Shown here one piece after another: positions 6,622 to 14,659 of a DNA stretch of 17,976 nt. Origin of the DNA: an uncultured Collinsella sp. (GTDB lineage: Bacteria > Actinomycetota > Coriobacteriia > Coriobacteriales > Coriobacteriaceae); NCBI GenBank assembly GCA_900549345.1, contig UROC01000037.1, positions 1-17,976 of the forward strand, read 5' to 3'. How positions within the stretch are numbered: the stretch's first letter is position 1; every line of letters begins with the position of its first letter. A program made the position numbers and the translations under genes. Under the pieces are notes generated by a model that was given only the letters and a program-made list of their open reading frames with translations, was not told where the DNA came from and did no database searches.

Positions 6622-8145
6622 ATGCCGTGCACAACGATTTTGGTTGGTAAGAACGCGAGCTACGACGGGTCGACGTTGGTCGCCCGCAACGAGGATTCGT
6701 CCAACGGGGTGTTTGAGCCCAAGCGTATGCGTGTGGTGCATCCCGACGAGCAGCCGCGCGTCTATACGAGCGTCCTGAGTCACCTGACCGTTGAACTGCC
6801 CGATAACCCCATGCGCTACACGAGCGTCCCCGATGTTGTCCCGGGCCACGGCATCTGGGCCGAGGCCGGTTTCAACGAGCTCAATGTGGGCATGTCCGCA
6901 ACCGAGACGCTCACCACCAACGAGCGCGTTCGCGGCGCCGACCCGCTCGTCGACTACGTGCCCGCCAAGGGCAACGAGGACGAGGACGGCTATGTTCCGG
7001 CGCAGCCCGGCGGTCTGGGCGAGGAGGACATGGTGACCCTGGTGCTGCCATATGCCAAATCCGCCCGCGACGGCGTACGCATTCTGGGTGACCTGCTCGA
7101 GCGTTATGGCACCTACGAGAACAACGGCATCGCCTTTAGCGACGTGGACGAGATCTGGTGGCTCGAGACCATCGGCGGTCACCACTGGATCGCCAAGCGC
7201 GTGCCTGACGACGCCTATGTGACCATGCCCAACCAGCTGGGTATCGACAGCTTTGACCTGGATGACGCCGAGGGCGCCCAGGCCGATCACATGTGCTCCG
7301 CCGACCTGCGCGCTTGGATGGCCGAGTGGCATCTGGACCTGACGCTGGGCGTCGAGGGCGACGGTCCGGCCGCGGTCTTCAACCCGCGCGAGGCCTTTGG
7401 CTCGCACAGCGACAGCGACCACGTCTACAACACGCCGCGCGCCTGGTATATGCAGCGCTGCCTTAACCCCAGCGATGTGTGGGACGGTCCCGAGGCCGAC
7501 TACACGCCCGAGAGCGATGACATCCCCTGGAGCCGCGTGCCTGAGCGCAAGGTGACCATCGAGGACATCAAGTACGTGCTTTCGAGCCACTACCAGGGCA
7601 CGGAGTACGACTGCTACGGCAGCAAGGGTACGCCCGCCACACGCGGCGCCTATCGTCCCATCGGCATCAACCGTAACAGCCAGCTCGCTGTGCTGCAGCT
7701 GCGCCCCTATGCGCAGCCGGCCTACCGCGCCGTGCAGTGGATGGCCTTTGGCTCCAACTCGTTTAACGCGCTGGTTCCGCTGTACGCCAACGTCGAGACC
7801 ATGCCCGAGTATTATGCCGACACGCAGGCTCGCGTGACGTCCGAAAACTTCTACTGGGCCAACCGCCTGATCGGCGCGCTGGCCGACGTCCGCTTCCATG
7901 AGTGCGGCCGCGCAGTCGAGGATTATCAGGAGAAGGTCGGCGGCATGGGCCACAAGCAGATTCATGACGTCGACGCTGCCGTAGCCGTTCTGCCCGAGGC
8001 CGAGGTGCCTGCCGAGCTTGCACGCGCCAACGAGGAGTTTGCCGAGCTCGTGCGCGTGGAGACCGATGCCCTGTTGGGCAAGGTGCTCTACACCACGAGC
8101 TGCGCCATGAAGAACTCTTTCGCGATGAACGACAACGTGAGATAG
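6622..8145 (+). CDS. C69 family dipeptidase
   Basis: A 507-residue Ntn-hydrolase of peptidase family C69 (PepD type), which hydrolyses a broad range of dipeptides in the cytoplasm. The N-terminus MPCTTILVGKNASYDGST and the following ARNEDS are the family signature; the nucleophile would be Cys3, exposed after removal of a very short leader. Length fits the family (about 470-550). The start is set at 6622, six bases after AAGGAGG (6609-6615); the ATG at 6616 overlaps that ribosome site. The gene is 99 nt after folD. This gap holds a weak AAGGGC/GCCCTT hairpin and a TACACT -10-like box (6580-6585), so it may be its own unit. No signal peptide is visible. Specific substrate cannot be read from the sequence. 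Confidence 0.9.
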   Translation: MPCTTILVGKNASYDGSTLVARNEDSSNGVFEPKRMRVVHPDEQPRVYTSVLSHLTVELPDNPMRYTSVPDVVPGHGIWAEAGFNELNVGMSATETLTTNERVRGADPLVDYVPAKGNEDEDGYVPAQPGGLGEEDMVTLVLPYAKSARDGVRILGDLLERYGTYENNGIAFSDVDEIWWLETIGGHHWIAKRVPDDAYVTMPNQLGIDSFDLDDAEGAQADHMCSADLRAWMAEWHLDLTLGVEGDGPAAVFNPREAFGSHSDSDHVYNTPRAWYMQRCLNPSDVWDGPEADYTPESDDIPWSRVPERKVTIEDIKYVLSSHYQGTEYDCYGSKGTPATRGAYRPIGINRNSQLAVLQLRPYAQPAYRAVQWMAFGSNSFNALVPLYANVETMPEYYADTQARVTSENFYWANRLIGALADVRFHECGRAVEDYQEKVGGMGHKQIHDVDAAVAVLPEAEVPAELARANEEFAELVRVETDALLGKVLYTTSCAMKNSFAMNDNVR

Positions 8146-8179
8146 GGATTTCCCGTCGATCGAATAGCGCTAAAACGCT

Positions 8180-8209
8180 TTGTCGCTTTCACTCAATCTT
8201 GGGTACAAG
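8180..8209 (+). promoter_or_regulatory. Candidate promoter for the phasin-like/UbiB unit
   Basis: TTGTCG (8180-8185) and TACAAG (8204-8209) are separated by 18 bp, 35 nt before the start of the small gene. The match to sigma70 consensus is partial. Confidence 0.3.
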
Positions 8210-8244
8210 AACGCCAATGCAGTTGTTTGTGATTGGAGACAACC

Positions 8245-8661
8245 ATGGTTATGAAACTCGATCAGCTTGTTAACGGCGCCATTAACGTGGGCTTCGGCGC
8301 CGCCGCCGTTGCCGTCGAGGGCAGCAAGAAGGTTCTCGACGACCTTAATACCAAGGGTGAGCAGGTGCGCAAGGACGCAGGCGCCCCCGATATCGCCCGC
8401 AGTGTGTCCGACATGTTCGAGCAGGCCGGTGGCACCATCTCCGACCTGACCGAGCGTTTGGGTATGCAGGGCGAGACCGCGGCCCAGCGCGTGCTCGACG
8501 AGCTCATCCTGGCTCGCGTCCGCGTTATGACTGCCCCCGAGCGTACGGCCTTCCTGGCCCATGTGCGCGACATCGTTGATTCGGTCGAGGACAACGTGAC
8601 CTCGGTGCCCGTCGAGTCCGTTGAGCCCGACGATGCGAAGGATACCGAAGAGGCCGAGTAG
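8245..8661 (+). CDS. Small phasin-like helical protein
   Basis: A 138-residue predicted cytoplasmic protein with an N-terminal amphipathic, Ala/Gly-rich helix (VNGAINVGFGAAAVAVEGSKKVLDD), then more helices with regular hydrophobic spacing (DMFEQAGGTISDLTERL, RVLDELILARVRVM) and an acidic tail (EPDDAKDTEEAE). This pattern resembles phasin or apolipophorin-like surface-binding proteins, but no catalytic motif is present and the family is not securely recognised. GGAG (8235-8238) precedes the ATG at 8245; a TTG at 8233 and an ATG at 8251 are less likely starts. The UbiB-like kinase gene starts 8 nt after its stop, so co-transcription and a shared membrane-lipid role are plausible but inferred. 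Confidence 0.8.
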   Translation: MVMKLDQLVNGAINVGFGAAAVAVEGSKKVLDDLNTKGEQVRKDAGAPDIARSVSDMFEQAGGTISDLTERLGMQGETAAQRVLDELILARVRVMTAPERTAFLAHVRDIVDSVEDNVTSVPVESVEPDDAKDTEEAE

Positions 8662-8669
8662 CAGCGCAG

Positions 8670-10433
8670 ATGGCAGATTCCACCACCGATTACAACAATC
8701 TAGATCCCTTGGGTGACGAGGCGGCGGTTGTCGATGAGGTCGACGCCGCCGTCTCGGGCGCTCGCAAGAAGCCGCGCGCTGTCGATATGGTGCCCGAGGA
8801 GCCCGACGCGATGGCGCCGGACGAGGAATACCAGCTCACGCCGGCGGGTCGCCGCGAGCGCATCGGGCAGATTGTTCGCCTGGTCAAAAAGTACCGCGTG
8901 TGGGATAACCTCACGCCGGTTCGTTTGCGCCGCCTGCTCGAGGAACTCGGCCCCATGTTCGTCAAGATGGGGCAGATTCTGGCCAACCGGTCCGAGATTC
9001 TGCCGCAACGTTTTTGCGACGAGCTGCGTCGTCTGCGCTCCGACGTGGAGCCGGTGCCGTACGAGGTCGTACTCAGTTGTCTGGAAGAAGAATACGGCCT
9101 GCGCCTGGGAGAGATGTTCGATGCGATCGACCCCAATCCGCTTGGTAGCGCATCGCTCGCGCAGGTGCACCGCGCTCGTCTGGTGACGGGCGAGGACGTG
9201 GCCGTCAAGGTGCAGCGCCCCGGTGCGCAGCAGGTCATGGCGCAGGACATCGATATCATCCGCTCTGTGGTGCGTATCGTTTCCAAGTTCGTCAACACCG
9301 ATCAATTCGTTGACCTGCACGGCGTAGTCGAGGAGTTGTGGACCTCGTTTCGTGAGGAGACCAACTTTTTGGCCGAGGCCAAAAACCTCAACGACTTCTA
9401 CGAGTTCCATAAGAGCGTTCATGGCGTGACGTGCCCTAAATCCTATCTGGACCTGTGCACCGAGCACGTGGTGGTTATGGACTACGTCGACGGCATTTCG
9501 ATCGCCGATCCTGAACGCTTGGTGGCCGAGGGCTATGACTTGGAAAAGATCGGTGCCGCAATCGTCGAGGATTACTCGACGCAGGTGCTCGATGACGGCT
9601 TTTTCCATGCCGACCCGCATGCGGGAAACATTATTCTCAAGGACGGCATCGTTTACTTTATCGACTTGGGCATGGTCGGACGCATGTCGAGTCACGATCG
9701 CGGTATCGTCAAGGACATGATTTTCGCCGTGGCCGAGGGTGACGTGCCCAAGCTCAAGGATTCGCTCATGCGCTTCGCCGTGACGCGTGGCGACTCGGCT
9801 GAGCTCGATCATTCGGCCTTTTTGTCCGATTTGGACTTTATCGTCGCCGACTTTGCGGGTCTTGATCTTAAGGACCTGGATATCGGCGAGTTTTTGACCT
9901 CGCTGCTCAATCTGGCACGCAAAAATGACGTTGAGCTGCCGAGTGTGGTGACGATGTTCGCCCGTGGCATGGTGACGCTCGAGGGCCTGCTGACCGAGTA
10001 CATGCCCAACGTCAACATGATCCAGATCATCCAGACGCACATCAAAAACGAGAAGAGCACCTATGTGCGCGTCCGCGAAATGGGGCGCGATCTTGCCGCG
10101 AGCAGCTATCGCGCAGCAAAAGGCTCGCTCGAGGCGGCCGAGTATCTGGGCTTGGCGTCGCGCATGCTCACGCGCGGCCAGCTTAAGGTGAACACGCAGA
10201 TCATGAGCAGCGATAAGGCGCTGCGACAGCTGGGTGGAATTATCGACCGCATGTCGATGGCAATTGTGATTGCCGGCCTGTTTATCGGCTCGTCGGTGGT
10301 GTACTACGCGCGCATCGAGCCGGTTGTGTTTGGTATCCCGGTCATTGGCTTTATGGGCTACGTCAGCGCACTGGTGCTGGCGCTTATGCTGGGCCGCAAT
10401 ATCTGGCTCAACAGTCACGGCGGCAAGCACTAG
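8670..10433 (+). CDS. UbiB/ABC1/AarF family atypical kinase
   Basis: A 587-residue membrane-associated protein-kinase-like protein of the UbiB/ADCK family. The order of motifs is typical: KMGQ (99-102, the KxGQ motif), the alanine/serine loop LGSASLAQVH (158-167), the ATP-site Lys180 in VAVKVQ, EETNFLAEA (229-237), HADPHAGN (313-320) and the DLG metal motif (332-334). Two hydrophobic segments at about 528-546 and 553-575 anchor the C-terminus. In aerobes the family supports ubiquinone synthesis. In anaerobic Gram-positives its role is unknown; ATPase-driven extraction or handling of isoprenoid or quinone-like lipids is the current family-level idea. The first 60 residues are acidic and not conserved. 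The gene follows the phasin-like gene by 8 nt, with a weak ribosome site, suggesting translational coupling. Confidence 0.9.
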   Translation: MADSTTDYNNLDPLGDEAAVVDEVDAAVSGARKKPRAVDMVPEEPDAMAPDEEYQLTPAGRRERIGQIVRLVKKYRVWDNLTPVRLRRLLEELGPMFVKMGQILANRSEILPQRFCDELRRLRSDVEPVPYEVVLSCLEEEYGLRLGEMFDAIDPNPLGSASLAQVHRARLVTGEDVAVKVQRPGAQQVMAQDIDIIRSVVRIVSKFVNTDQFVDLHGVVEELWTSFREETNFLAEAKNLNDFYEFHKSVHGVTCPKSYLDLCTEHVVVMDYVDGISIADPERLVAEGYDLEKIGAAIVEDYSTQVLDDGFFHADPHAGNIILKDGIVYFIDLGMVGRMSSHDRGIVKDMIFAVAEGDVPKLKDSLMRFAVTRGDSAELDHSAFLSDLDFIVADFAGLDLKDLDIGEFLTSLLNLARKNDVELPSVVTMFARGMVTLEGLLTEYMPNVNMIQIIQTHIKNEKSTYVRVREMGRDLAASSYRAAKGSLEAAEYLGLASRMLTRGQLKVNTQIMSSDKALRQLGGIIDRMSMAIVIAGLFIGSSVVYYARIEPVVFGIPVIGFMGYVSALVLALMLGRNIWLNSHGGKH

Positions 10434-10485
10434 AGGCCGCGACCGTCACCGCATTTTCCTATCGCAAACAATAGCTTTTACCTTG

Positions 10486-10512
10486 GGCTTCGCCTGCGTG
10501 CGAGGCCATTTT
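10486..10512 (+). terminator. Rho-independent terminator after ubiB-like gene
   Basis: GGCTTCGC (10486-10493) pairs with GCGAGGCC (10500-10507), 8 bp with one G-U, loop of six, followed by ATTTT. It lies about 50 bp after the stop at 10433 and separates this unit from the riboswitch-controlled operon. Confidence 0.7.
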
Positions 10513-10553
10513 GCGTGATACCATTTTGACGGTAATAATCGATGGCCTAGATG
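10511..10553 (+). promoter_or_regulatory. Promoter region of the riboswitch operon
   Basis: Two overlapping candidates exist: TTGCGT (10511-10516), 17 bp, AATAAT (10534-10539); and TTGACG (10526-10531), 16 bp, TAGATG (10548-10553). Either would start transcription just upstream of the cobalamin aptamer. I cannot decide between them. Confidence 0.45.
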
Positions 10554-10569
10554 GTGGTGCGGAGACGCA

Positions 10570-10720
10570 TGAATGCGCGGTTTACCTGCGCGTTTGGGAG
10601 AATTGGGGTGCAAGTCCCCGGCTGTACCAGTAACCGTAATTCCTCTTGGCTCGGGATGTTCGCGTCGCAGATCGGACGACGTGCCCGAGTCGTTAAGGTT
10701 AAGTCGGATCGCCTCCCATC
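10570..10720 (+). promoter_or_regulatory. Cobalamin riboswitch
   Basis: This leader matches the cobalamin aptamer core. From 10579 it reads GGTTTACC..GGGAGAATT, then GGGGTGCAAGTCCCC (compare the consensus GGTGnAAnTCC), GGCTGTACCAGTAACCGTAA (consensus GCnGnnCCCGCnACTGTnA, here with variations), a long stem GGCTCGGG/CCCGAGTC (10648-10655 with 10684-10691) capped by CGTCG/CGACG, and a closing AAGTCGGATCGCC. A P1/P2-like pairing GCGGT (10577-10581) with ATCGC (10708-10712) closes the element. The family represses B12 uptake or synthesis genes when cobalamin binds. No T run follows before the coding region, and the 3' edge is complementary to a downstream ribosome site, so translational control is favoured. 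Confidence 0.85.
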
Positions 10721-10721
10721 T

Positions 10722-10755
10722 TGCATGCGGCTGCGGCGTATGCCGCCGGTGTGCA
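10722..10755 (+). other. Hairpin between aptamer and first coding region
   Basis: GCGGC (10733-10737) pairs with GCCGC (10742-10746) around GTAT, extended imperfectly outward to TGCA (10722-10725) with TGCA (10752-10755). It ends 9 nt before GGAGGG (10765-10770) and is not followed by a T run, so it is more likely part of a translational expression platform than a terminator. Confidence 0.4.
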
Positions 10756-10783
10756 TAGGGCTCTGGAGGGAAGGGGGACCCCG

Positions 10784-13700
10784 ATGGGGGAACTCGAGCG
10801 CAACATGCGCGATGACGTGGGGCAACCTCAAGGCAACGCTCCAAGTACAGACAATGGGAGGCAAATGGATATGTTTGTGGACGAGCGCCAGCGCGTCTCG
10901 CATCGCCGTGGCGCAATTGCGCGCGGCGTAGCCAAGCGCGGCCTGGTGGCATTCCTGGCCTTCGCGATGGCCTTTGGCACCACGCCGGCTCAGCTGTGGG
11001 CCGAGGGCGCCGAGGGCATTGCCGAGGCTGTGGCTCAGGCTGCGACACCGAGTGAGGGCACGGGGGCCGCGGGCGGTGCTGCCGACCAGGGTAAGGCCGA
11101 GGTTTCGGATTCCGAGGGCGCGCCTGCAGCTAGTGCCGCCACAACAGAGGCGGCAACTGGCGACGAGGGCTCGGCGACGGGGGAGAACCCTACCGCGAGC
11201 GAGCAGTCTTCGACGGCATCCGCTGGCCAAGCAGGATCTGCCGCCGTGGCTGCCGTCCAGGCAGAGAACCCGACGGAAACTGGCGATGTCGCCAAGAAGC
11301 AAGTCGAGGTCTCGTTCTCGATTATCGGCACCGATGCCGACGGCAAGGCTCAGACCTGGGCGGCACCTACGCAGCTCAAGCTCGACGAGGGCGCGACGGC
11401 TGCGGATGCCTTTATTAAGCTGCAGCAGAAGACGGGCTTCAAGGCAGACTACGATGCAAACACGGCATACGGGTTCTACCTCAAGAGCATCACGTCCCCG
11501 ACAGATAGCCGCACGCTTGCCTACGACGCGACAACTGGTGCCTTCTGGCAGCTCTTTGTTGATGGTGCGTCTTCCTCGGTTGGCGCGAACAGCGTCAAGC
11601 TCACCCAGGGGCAGAAGATTGAGTTTGCCTATACGGCTGGTAGCTCGTCCCCTGTCGTTAAGGACCAGGTTGCCGCAAATGTGACCGTCATTGGTCGCGA
11701 TGCCCAGGGCAAGACTCAGACTTGGGTCGATAACGCGCAGTATGTGGTGACGTCCGGCTCGAGCGCACTTGACCTTACGAAGGTCGCGCTCGAGGCGAAT
11801 GGCATCGACGCCGTTGCTGCAGGCTCCTTCATTCTGAGCCTTAAGTACAACGGCGTTGAGCTGGGTACGCCGCTCGATTATTCGACCTCTTGGCAGCTGT
11901 TCATCAACGGCAAGTCGAGCGACTACACGGCGGACAATGTCACCATTCATGCCGGCGATACCGTTACGTGGTTCTACGGTGGCTGGGGCGACCAGTTGCC
12001 CTCTGATTCCGTCCGTGCTTCCGTTCAGGTGCTTGGCAAGGACAAGGACGGCAAGCAGCAGGTTTGGGCTTCGACGGGTCAGATGAGCCTCAGGGCAGGC
12101 TCCACTGCTAAGGATCTCCTTGAGCAGACTGGTCTTACCCTCGATGCTAAAGAAGAGTCTTGGGGTTGGTACCTCAGCGGCATTACCTCGCCGCTTGACG
12201 GTAAGACCTATGAGTATGATCCTGCGACCAAAAGTTATTGGCAGTTCTATGTAAATGGCAAGTTCGCCCAAGTCGGGGCCGGCAACTACGAACTCCAAGA
12301 GGGTGACGCCGTCACCTTTATGTATGGTGCTGACGCCGATGCCCTCCCCGGTCAGGTTCTTGGGTCCGTCGATGTTATCGGTCCCGATGTCAACGGCAAC
12401 AATACTCGCTGGGGCTCGGCAAGCAATGTTTCCCTGCCCGAAGGCTCTACGGCCCAGGACCTTATTGAGACGGTTCTGAAGGCGAAGGGCGTTACGTACA
12501 ACGGCTCCCAGAGTGGTGAGTACTGGTTCCTGAATTCCATTACTTCGCCGTTCGATCACAAGCCGTATGGCTGGGATGGTGCGACCAAGAAATATTGGCG
12601 TCTGTTTATCAACGGAGAGCCCTCATCTCTCTGCGCCAACCAGGTCACGCTCAAGAGCGGCGACAAGGCTACGTTTGCCTACACCACCGATAAATCGCCC
12701 ATGCCCGATCTCGACAAGATTGTCGTGGACCCGAGTGCAACGACTCCTGATTGGGATGCCGAGTGGGCCGGCTACGGCAACGGTGGCAACGGTTCGACCG
12801 TAACGGATGCCAAGACACCTGCGCAGGCCGCCGGTCTTAAGTGGGCCTTCGATTGGAAGGCCGAGTCTGGTCAGCAGTATGCCAACTGCAGCGAACCTGT
12901 CATCGCTAACGGCTTTGTGTACATCGCGACCGAGAACGAGCTCATTAAGATCGATTCGTCCACGGGCAAAAAGGTTGCCTCTGCGCCGCTTGCCTCCAAG
13001 GTGAGCTATACCTCTCGTCCGATCTATACCAACGGCCTTATCATCGTTCCGCTCAACGGCGGTGCGGTCCAGGCGATTACTGCAGACAAGCTGATCTGCA
13101 AGTGGCTGACGCCTGGTTTGACGGACTTGACGCAGAGCTCCTGCACCGTCGTTTCGGACGGCGAGTATGTCTATGTTGGTACGGTCGATATTTCGTATGA
13201 CGAGAACTACAACGCGACCTACGGCAACGGCTCCTTTGCGCGCATTAAGATTGCCACGGGCGAAGTTTCTTGGCGGAACATCGACCCTGCCGAGGGCTAT
13301 TACTGGACTGGTGCTGCGCTGACGGATAAGTACGCCATTGTTCCTACGAGCGCGGGCACGCTTAAGTGCATTGATAAGACGACGGGCGATGTCGTTTCGA
13401 CTATGAAGCTCGGCGCTCTCGCGAACGCCGACTGTGTCGCCGATCCGTCCAATGGTTCGACCTTCTATCAGATGACGCACGATGGAAAGCTCCATGTGAT
13501 TTCGCTTTCGGCGAAGGGCGTACTAAGCGAGCAGAAGACGGTCGACCTGGGTCTTACGAATAACATGAGCGCCCCGGCGGTCTCTGGCGACAACTTGATT
13601 GTCGGTGGGCAGACGGCTACTGGCTCTGCTCTGGCTCTCTATAATCTGAAGACCGGTAAGACCACGATGGTCACCGCTGCTGACGGTAAAGAACTGCCGG

Positions 13701-14650
13701 CCGGATTTAACGGTATTGCTGCTACTCCGCTGGTGAGTGTTCAGGGCGGCAAGACCTATGTGTACTTCACCGTTAACAGCGCGGATAGCAAGGATTACGT
13801 CAACTACTCTGCTGGTGGTGGCGTGTATCGCTATACGCTCGGCGATGCAGAGGCGACGCAGATTTATGATGCGGCTGGCCATTACCAGCACTGCGACTCT
13901 CCGGTCATTGCCGATGCATCTGGCAACCTGTACTACATCAATGATTCGGGTACTCTGTTCAAGCTGGGGGCTGTCGAGTCTTGGACGGTTGCCTTTAATT
14001 CCAACGGCGGGTCTGCTTGCGACACTAAGTTCGTTGCTACGGCCGACGGCAAGCTGGTCAAGCCGGCCGATCCGACGCGCGATGGCTACACTTTCGGCGG
14101 TTGGTTCACCGATGAGACTTGCACGCAGGCGTATGACTTCAGTATGCCGGTGACGGCCGATCTGACGCTGTATGCCAAGTGGACCAAGAATGCTGTTAAC
14201 CCTGGCGGCAATGGTGGTTCTGGCACTAATGGTGGCAACGGTGGCGCTGGCAACGGTTCCGGTGCTGGCATGGGCACGGGTTCCGGCTCCGGCACGAAGG
14301 GCCAGCAGGCTGGCGGCGTTGTCGCCCCGGGTCATAAGCCGACGACCAAGACGACGGTGTCGACCAAGACCGAGACCAAGGACAACAAGTCCGACAAGAA
14401 GGACTCCGATAAGTCCGATAAGAAGGACGAGAAGAAGTCTGACAAGAAGTCTGACAAGAAGGACAACAAGTCCGACAAGAAGTCCGATTCCAAGTCCGAT
14501 ACGGGTGCTGCTTCCACGACCACTGCTAAGAAGTCCTCTAGTGCTTCCGAGCAGGAGACTGGCACCAATCCGCTCGCCATTGTTGGCGTTGCCGCCGGCG
14601 TCATCGGTCTCGCCATCGTCGGCGTGTTCGTGTTCACCAAACGTCGGTAG
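10784..14650 (+). CDS. Surface protein: 4x DUF4430, beta-propeller, InlB repeat, anchor
   Basis: A 1288-residue predicted cell-surface protein, likely a cobalamin-binding protein given the upstream riboswitch. After a charged N-terminus and signal helix (GLVAFLAFAMAFGTTPAQLWA) comes an Ala/Glu/Thr-rich linker, then four DUF4430 repeats starting near residues 174, 296, 410 and 525. Each has an IG.D..G.....W opening; copies 1, 3 and 4 also carry a SPxD..xY.YD..T..(Y/F)W block, and all end with an (F/W).(L/F)(F/Y)(V/I)(N/D)G strand. Residues about 686-1066 form PQQ/WD40-like propeller blades (NGFVYIATENELIKIDSSTGK). An InlB-type repeat (GYTFGGWFTDETCTQAYDF) ends near 1135, then come a Gly-rich and a Lys/Ser/Asp-rich stalk, QETG and a final membrane helix with a TKRR tail. 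Start 10784 follows AAGGGGG; ATG 10871, after GGGAGG, is a strong alternative. Confidence 0.88.
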   Translation: MGELERNMRDDVGQPQGNAPSTDNGRQMDMFVDERQRVSHRRGAIARGVAKRGLVAFLAFAMAFGTTPAQLWAEGAEGIAEAVAQAATPSEGTGAAGGAADQGKAEVSDSEGAPAASAATTEAATGDEGSATGENPTASEQSSTASAGQAGSAAVAAVQAENPTETGDVAKKQVEVSFSIIGTDADGKAQTWAAPTQLKLDEGATAADAFIKLQQKTGFKADYDANTAYGFYLKSITSPTDSRTLAYDATTGAFWQLFVDGASSSVGANSVKLTQGQKIEFAYTAGSSSPVVKDQVAANVTVIGRDAQGKTQTWVDNAQYVVTSGSSALDLTKVALEANGIDAVAAGSFILSLKYNGVELGTPLDYSTSWQLFINGKSSDYTADNVTIHAGDTVTWFYGGWGDQLPSDSVRASVQVLGKDKDGKQQVWASTGQMSLRAGSTAKDLLEQTGLTLDAKEESWGWYLSGITSPLDGKTYEYDPATKSYWQFYVNGKFAQVGAGNYELQEGDAVTFMYGADADALPGQVLGSVDVIGPDVNGNNTRWGSASNVSLPEGSTAQDLIETVLKAKGVTYNGSQSGEYWFLNSITSPFDHKPYGWDGATKKYWRLFINGEPSSLCANQVTLKSGDKATFAYTTDKSPMPDLDKIVVDPSATTPDWDAEWAGYGNGGNGSTVTDAKTPAQAAGLKWAFDWKAESGQQYANCSEPVIANGFVYIATENELIKIDSSTGKKVASAPLASKVSYTSRPIYTNGLIIVPLNGGAVQAITADKLICKWLTPGLTDLTQSSCTVVSDGEYVYVGTVDISYDENYNATYGNGSFARIKIATGEVSWRNIDPAEGYYWTGAALTDKYAIVPTSAGTLKCIDKTTGDVVSTMKLGALANADCVADPSNGSTFYQMTHDGKLHVISLSAKGVLSEQKTVDLGLTNNMSAPAVSGDNLIVGGQTATGSALALYNLKTGKTTMVTAADGKELPAGFNGIAATPLVSVQGGKTYVYFTVNSADSKDYVNYSAGGGVYRYTLGDAEATQIYDAAGHYQHCDSPVIADASGNLYYINDSGTLFKLGAVESWTVAFNSNGGSACDTKFVATADGKLVKPADPTRDGYTFGGWFTDETCTQAYDFSMPVTADLTLYAKWTKNAVNPGGNGGSGTNGGNGGAGNGSGAGMGTGSGSGTKGQQAGGVVAPGHKPTTKTTVSTKTETKDNKSDKKDSDKSDKKDEKKSDKKSDKKDNKSDKKSDSKSDTGAASTTTAKKSSSASEQETGTNPLAIVGVAAGVIGLAIVGVFVFTKRR
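11303..12706 (+). repeat. Four tandem DUF4430 domain repeats
   Basis: Four units of about 340-370 bp encode diverged domains beginning at 11303, 11669, 12011 and 12356. Units 1, 3 and 4 share SITSP/GITSP followed by D..(T/P)..Y..D..T...W; unit 2 is shorter in that region and lacks the SITSP block but keeps SWQLFINGKSS. The repeats are diverged at the DNA level, so this is an old internal duplication and not a recent tandem repeat. Confidence 0.8.
14381..14502 (+). repeat. Low-complexity Lys/Ser/Asp stalk repeat
   Basis: Imperfect repeats of AAGTCCGACAAGAAG-like units encode KSDKK/DSDK motifs before the C-terminal anchor. Such highly charged stretches typically form flexible spacers through the cell wall. 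The units vary in sequence and length, as expected for slippage-prone coding DNA. Confidence 0.75.
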
Positions 14651-14659
14651 GTGAGGGCT

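Noticed and set aside
6607..7965. Long open frame on the minus strand, about 452 codons
   Set aside because: It mirrors the C69 dipeptidase codons and shows no recognisable motif or start signal.
8700..10430. Long open frame on the minus strand, about 576 codons
   Set aside because: It lies entirely opposite the UbiB-like gene, whose full motif set is clear. The His/Ala/Val-rich translation is typical of the antisense of GC-rich genes, and no ribosome site is seen.
10547..12559. Long open frame on the minus strand, about 670 codons, opposite the DUF4430 gene
   Set aside because: Its translation is Arg/Leu-rich without domains, and it runs through the riboswitch and the DUF4430 repeats. It is a compositional shadow.
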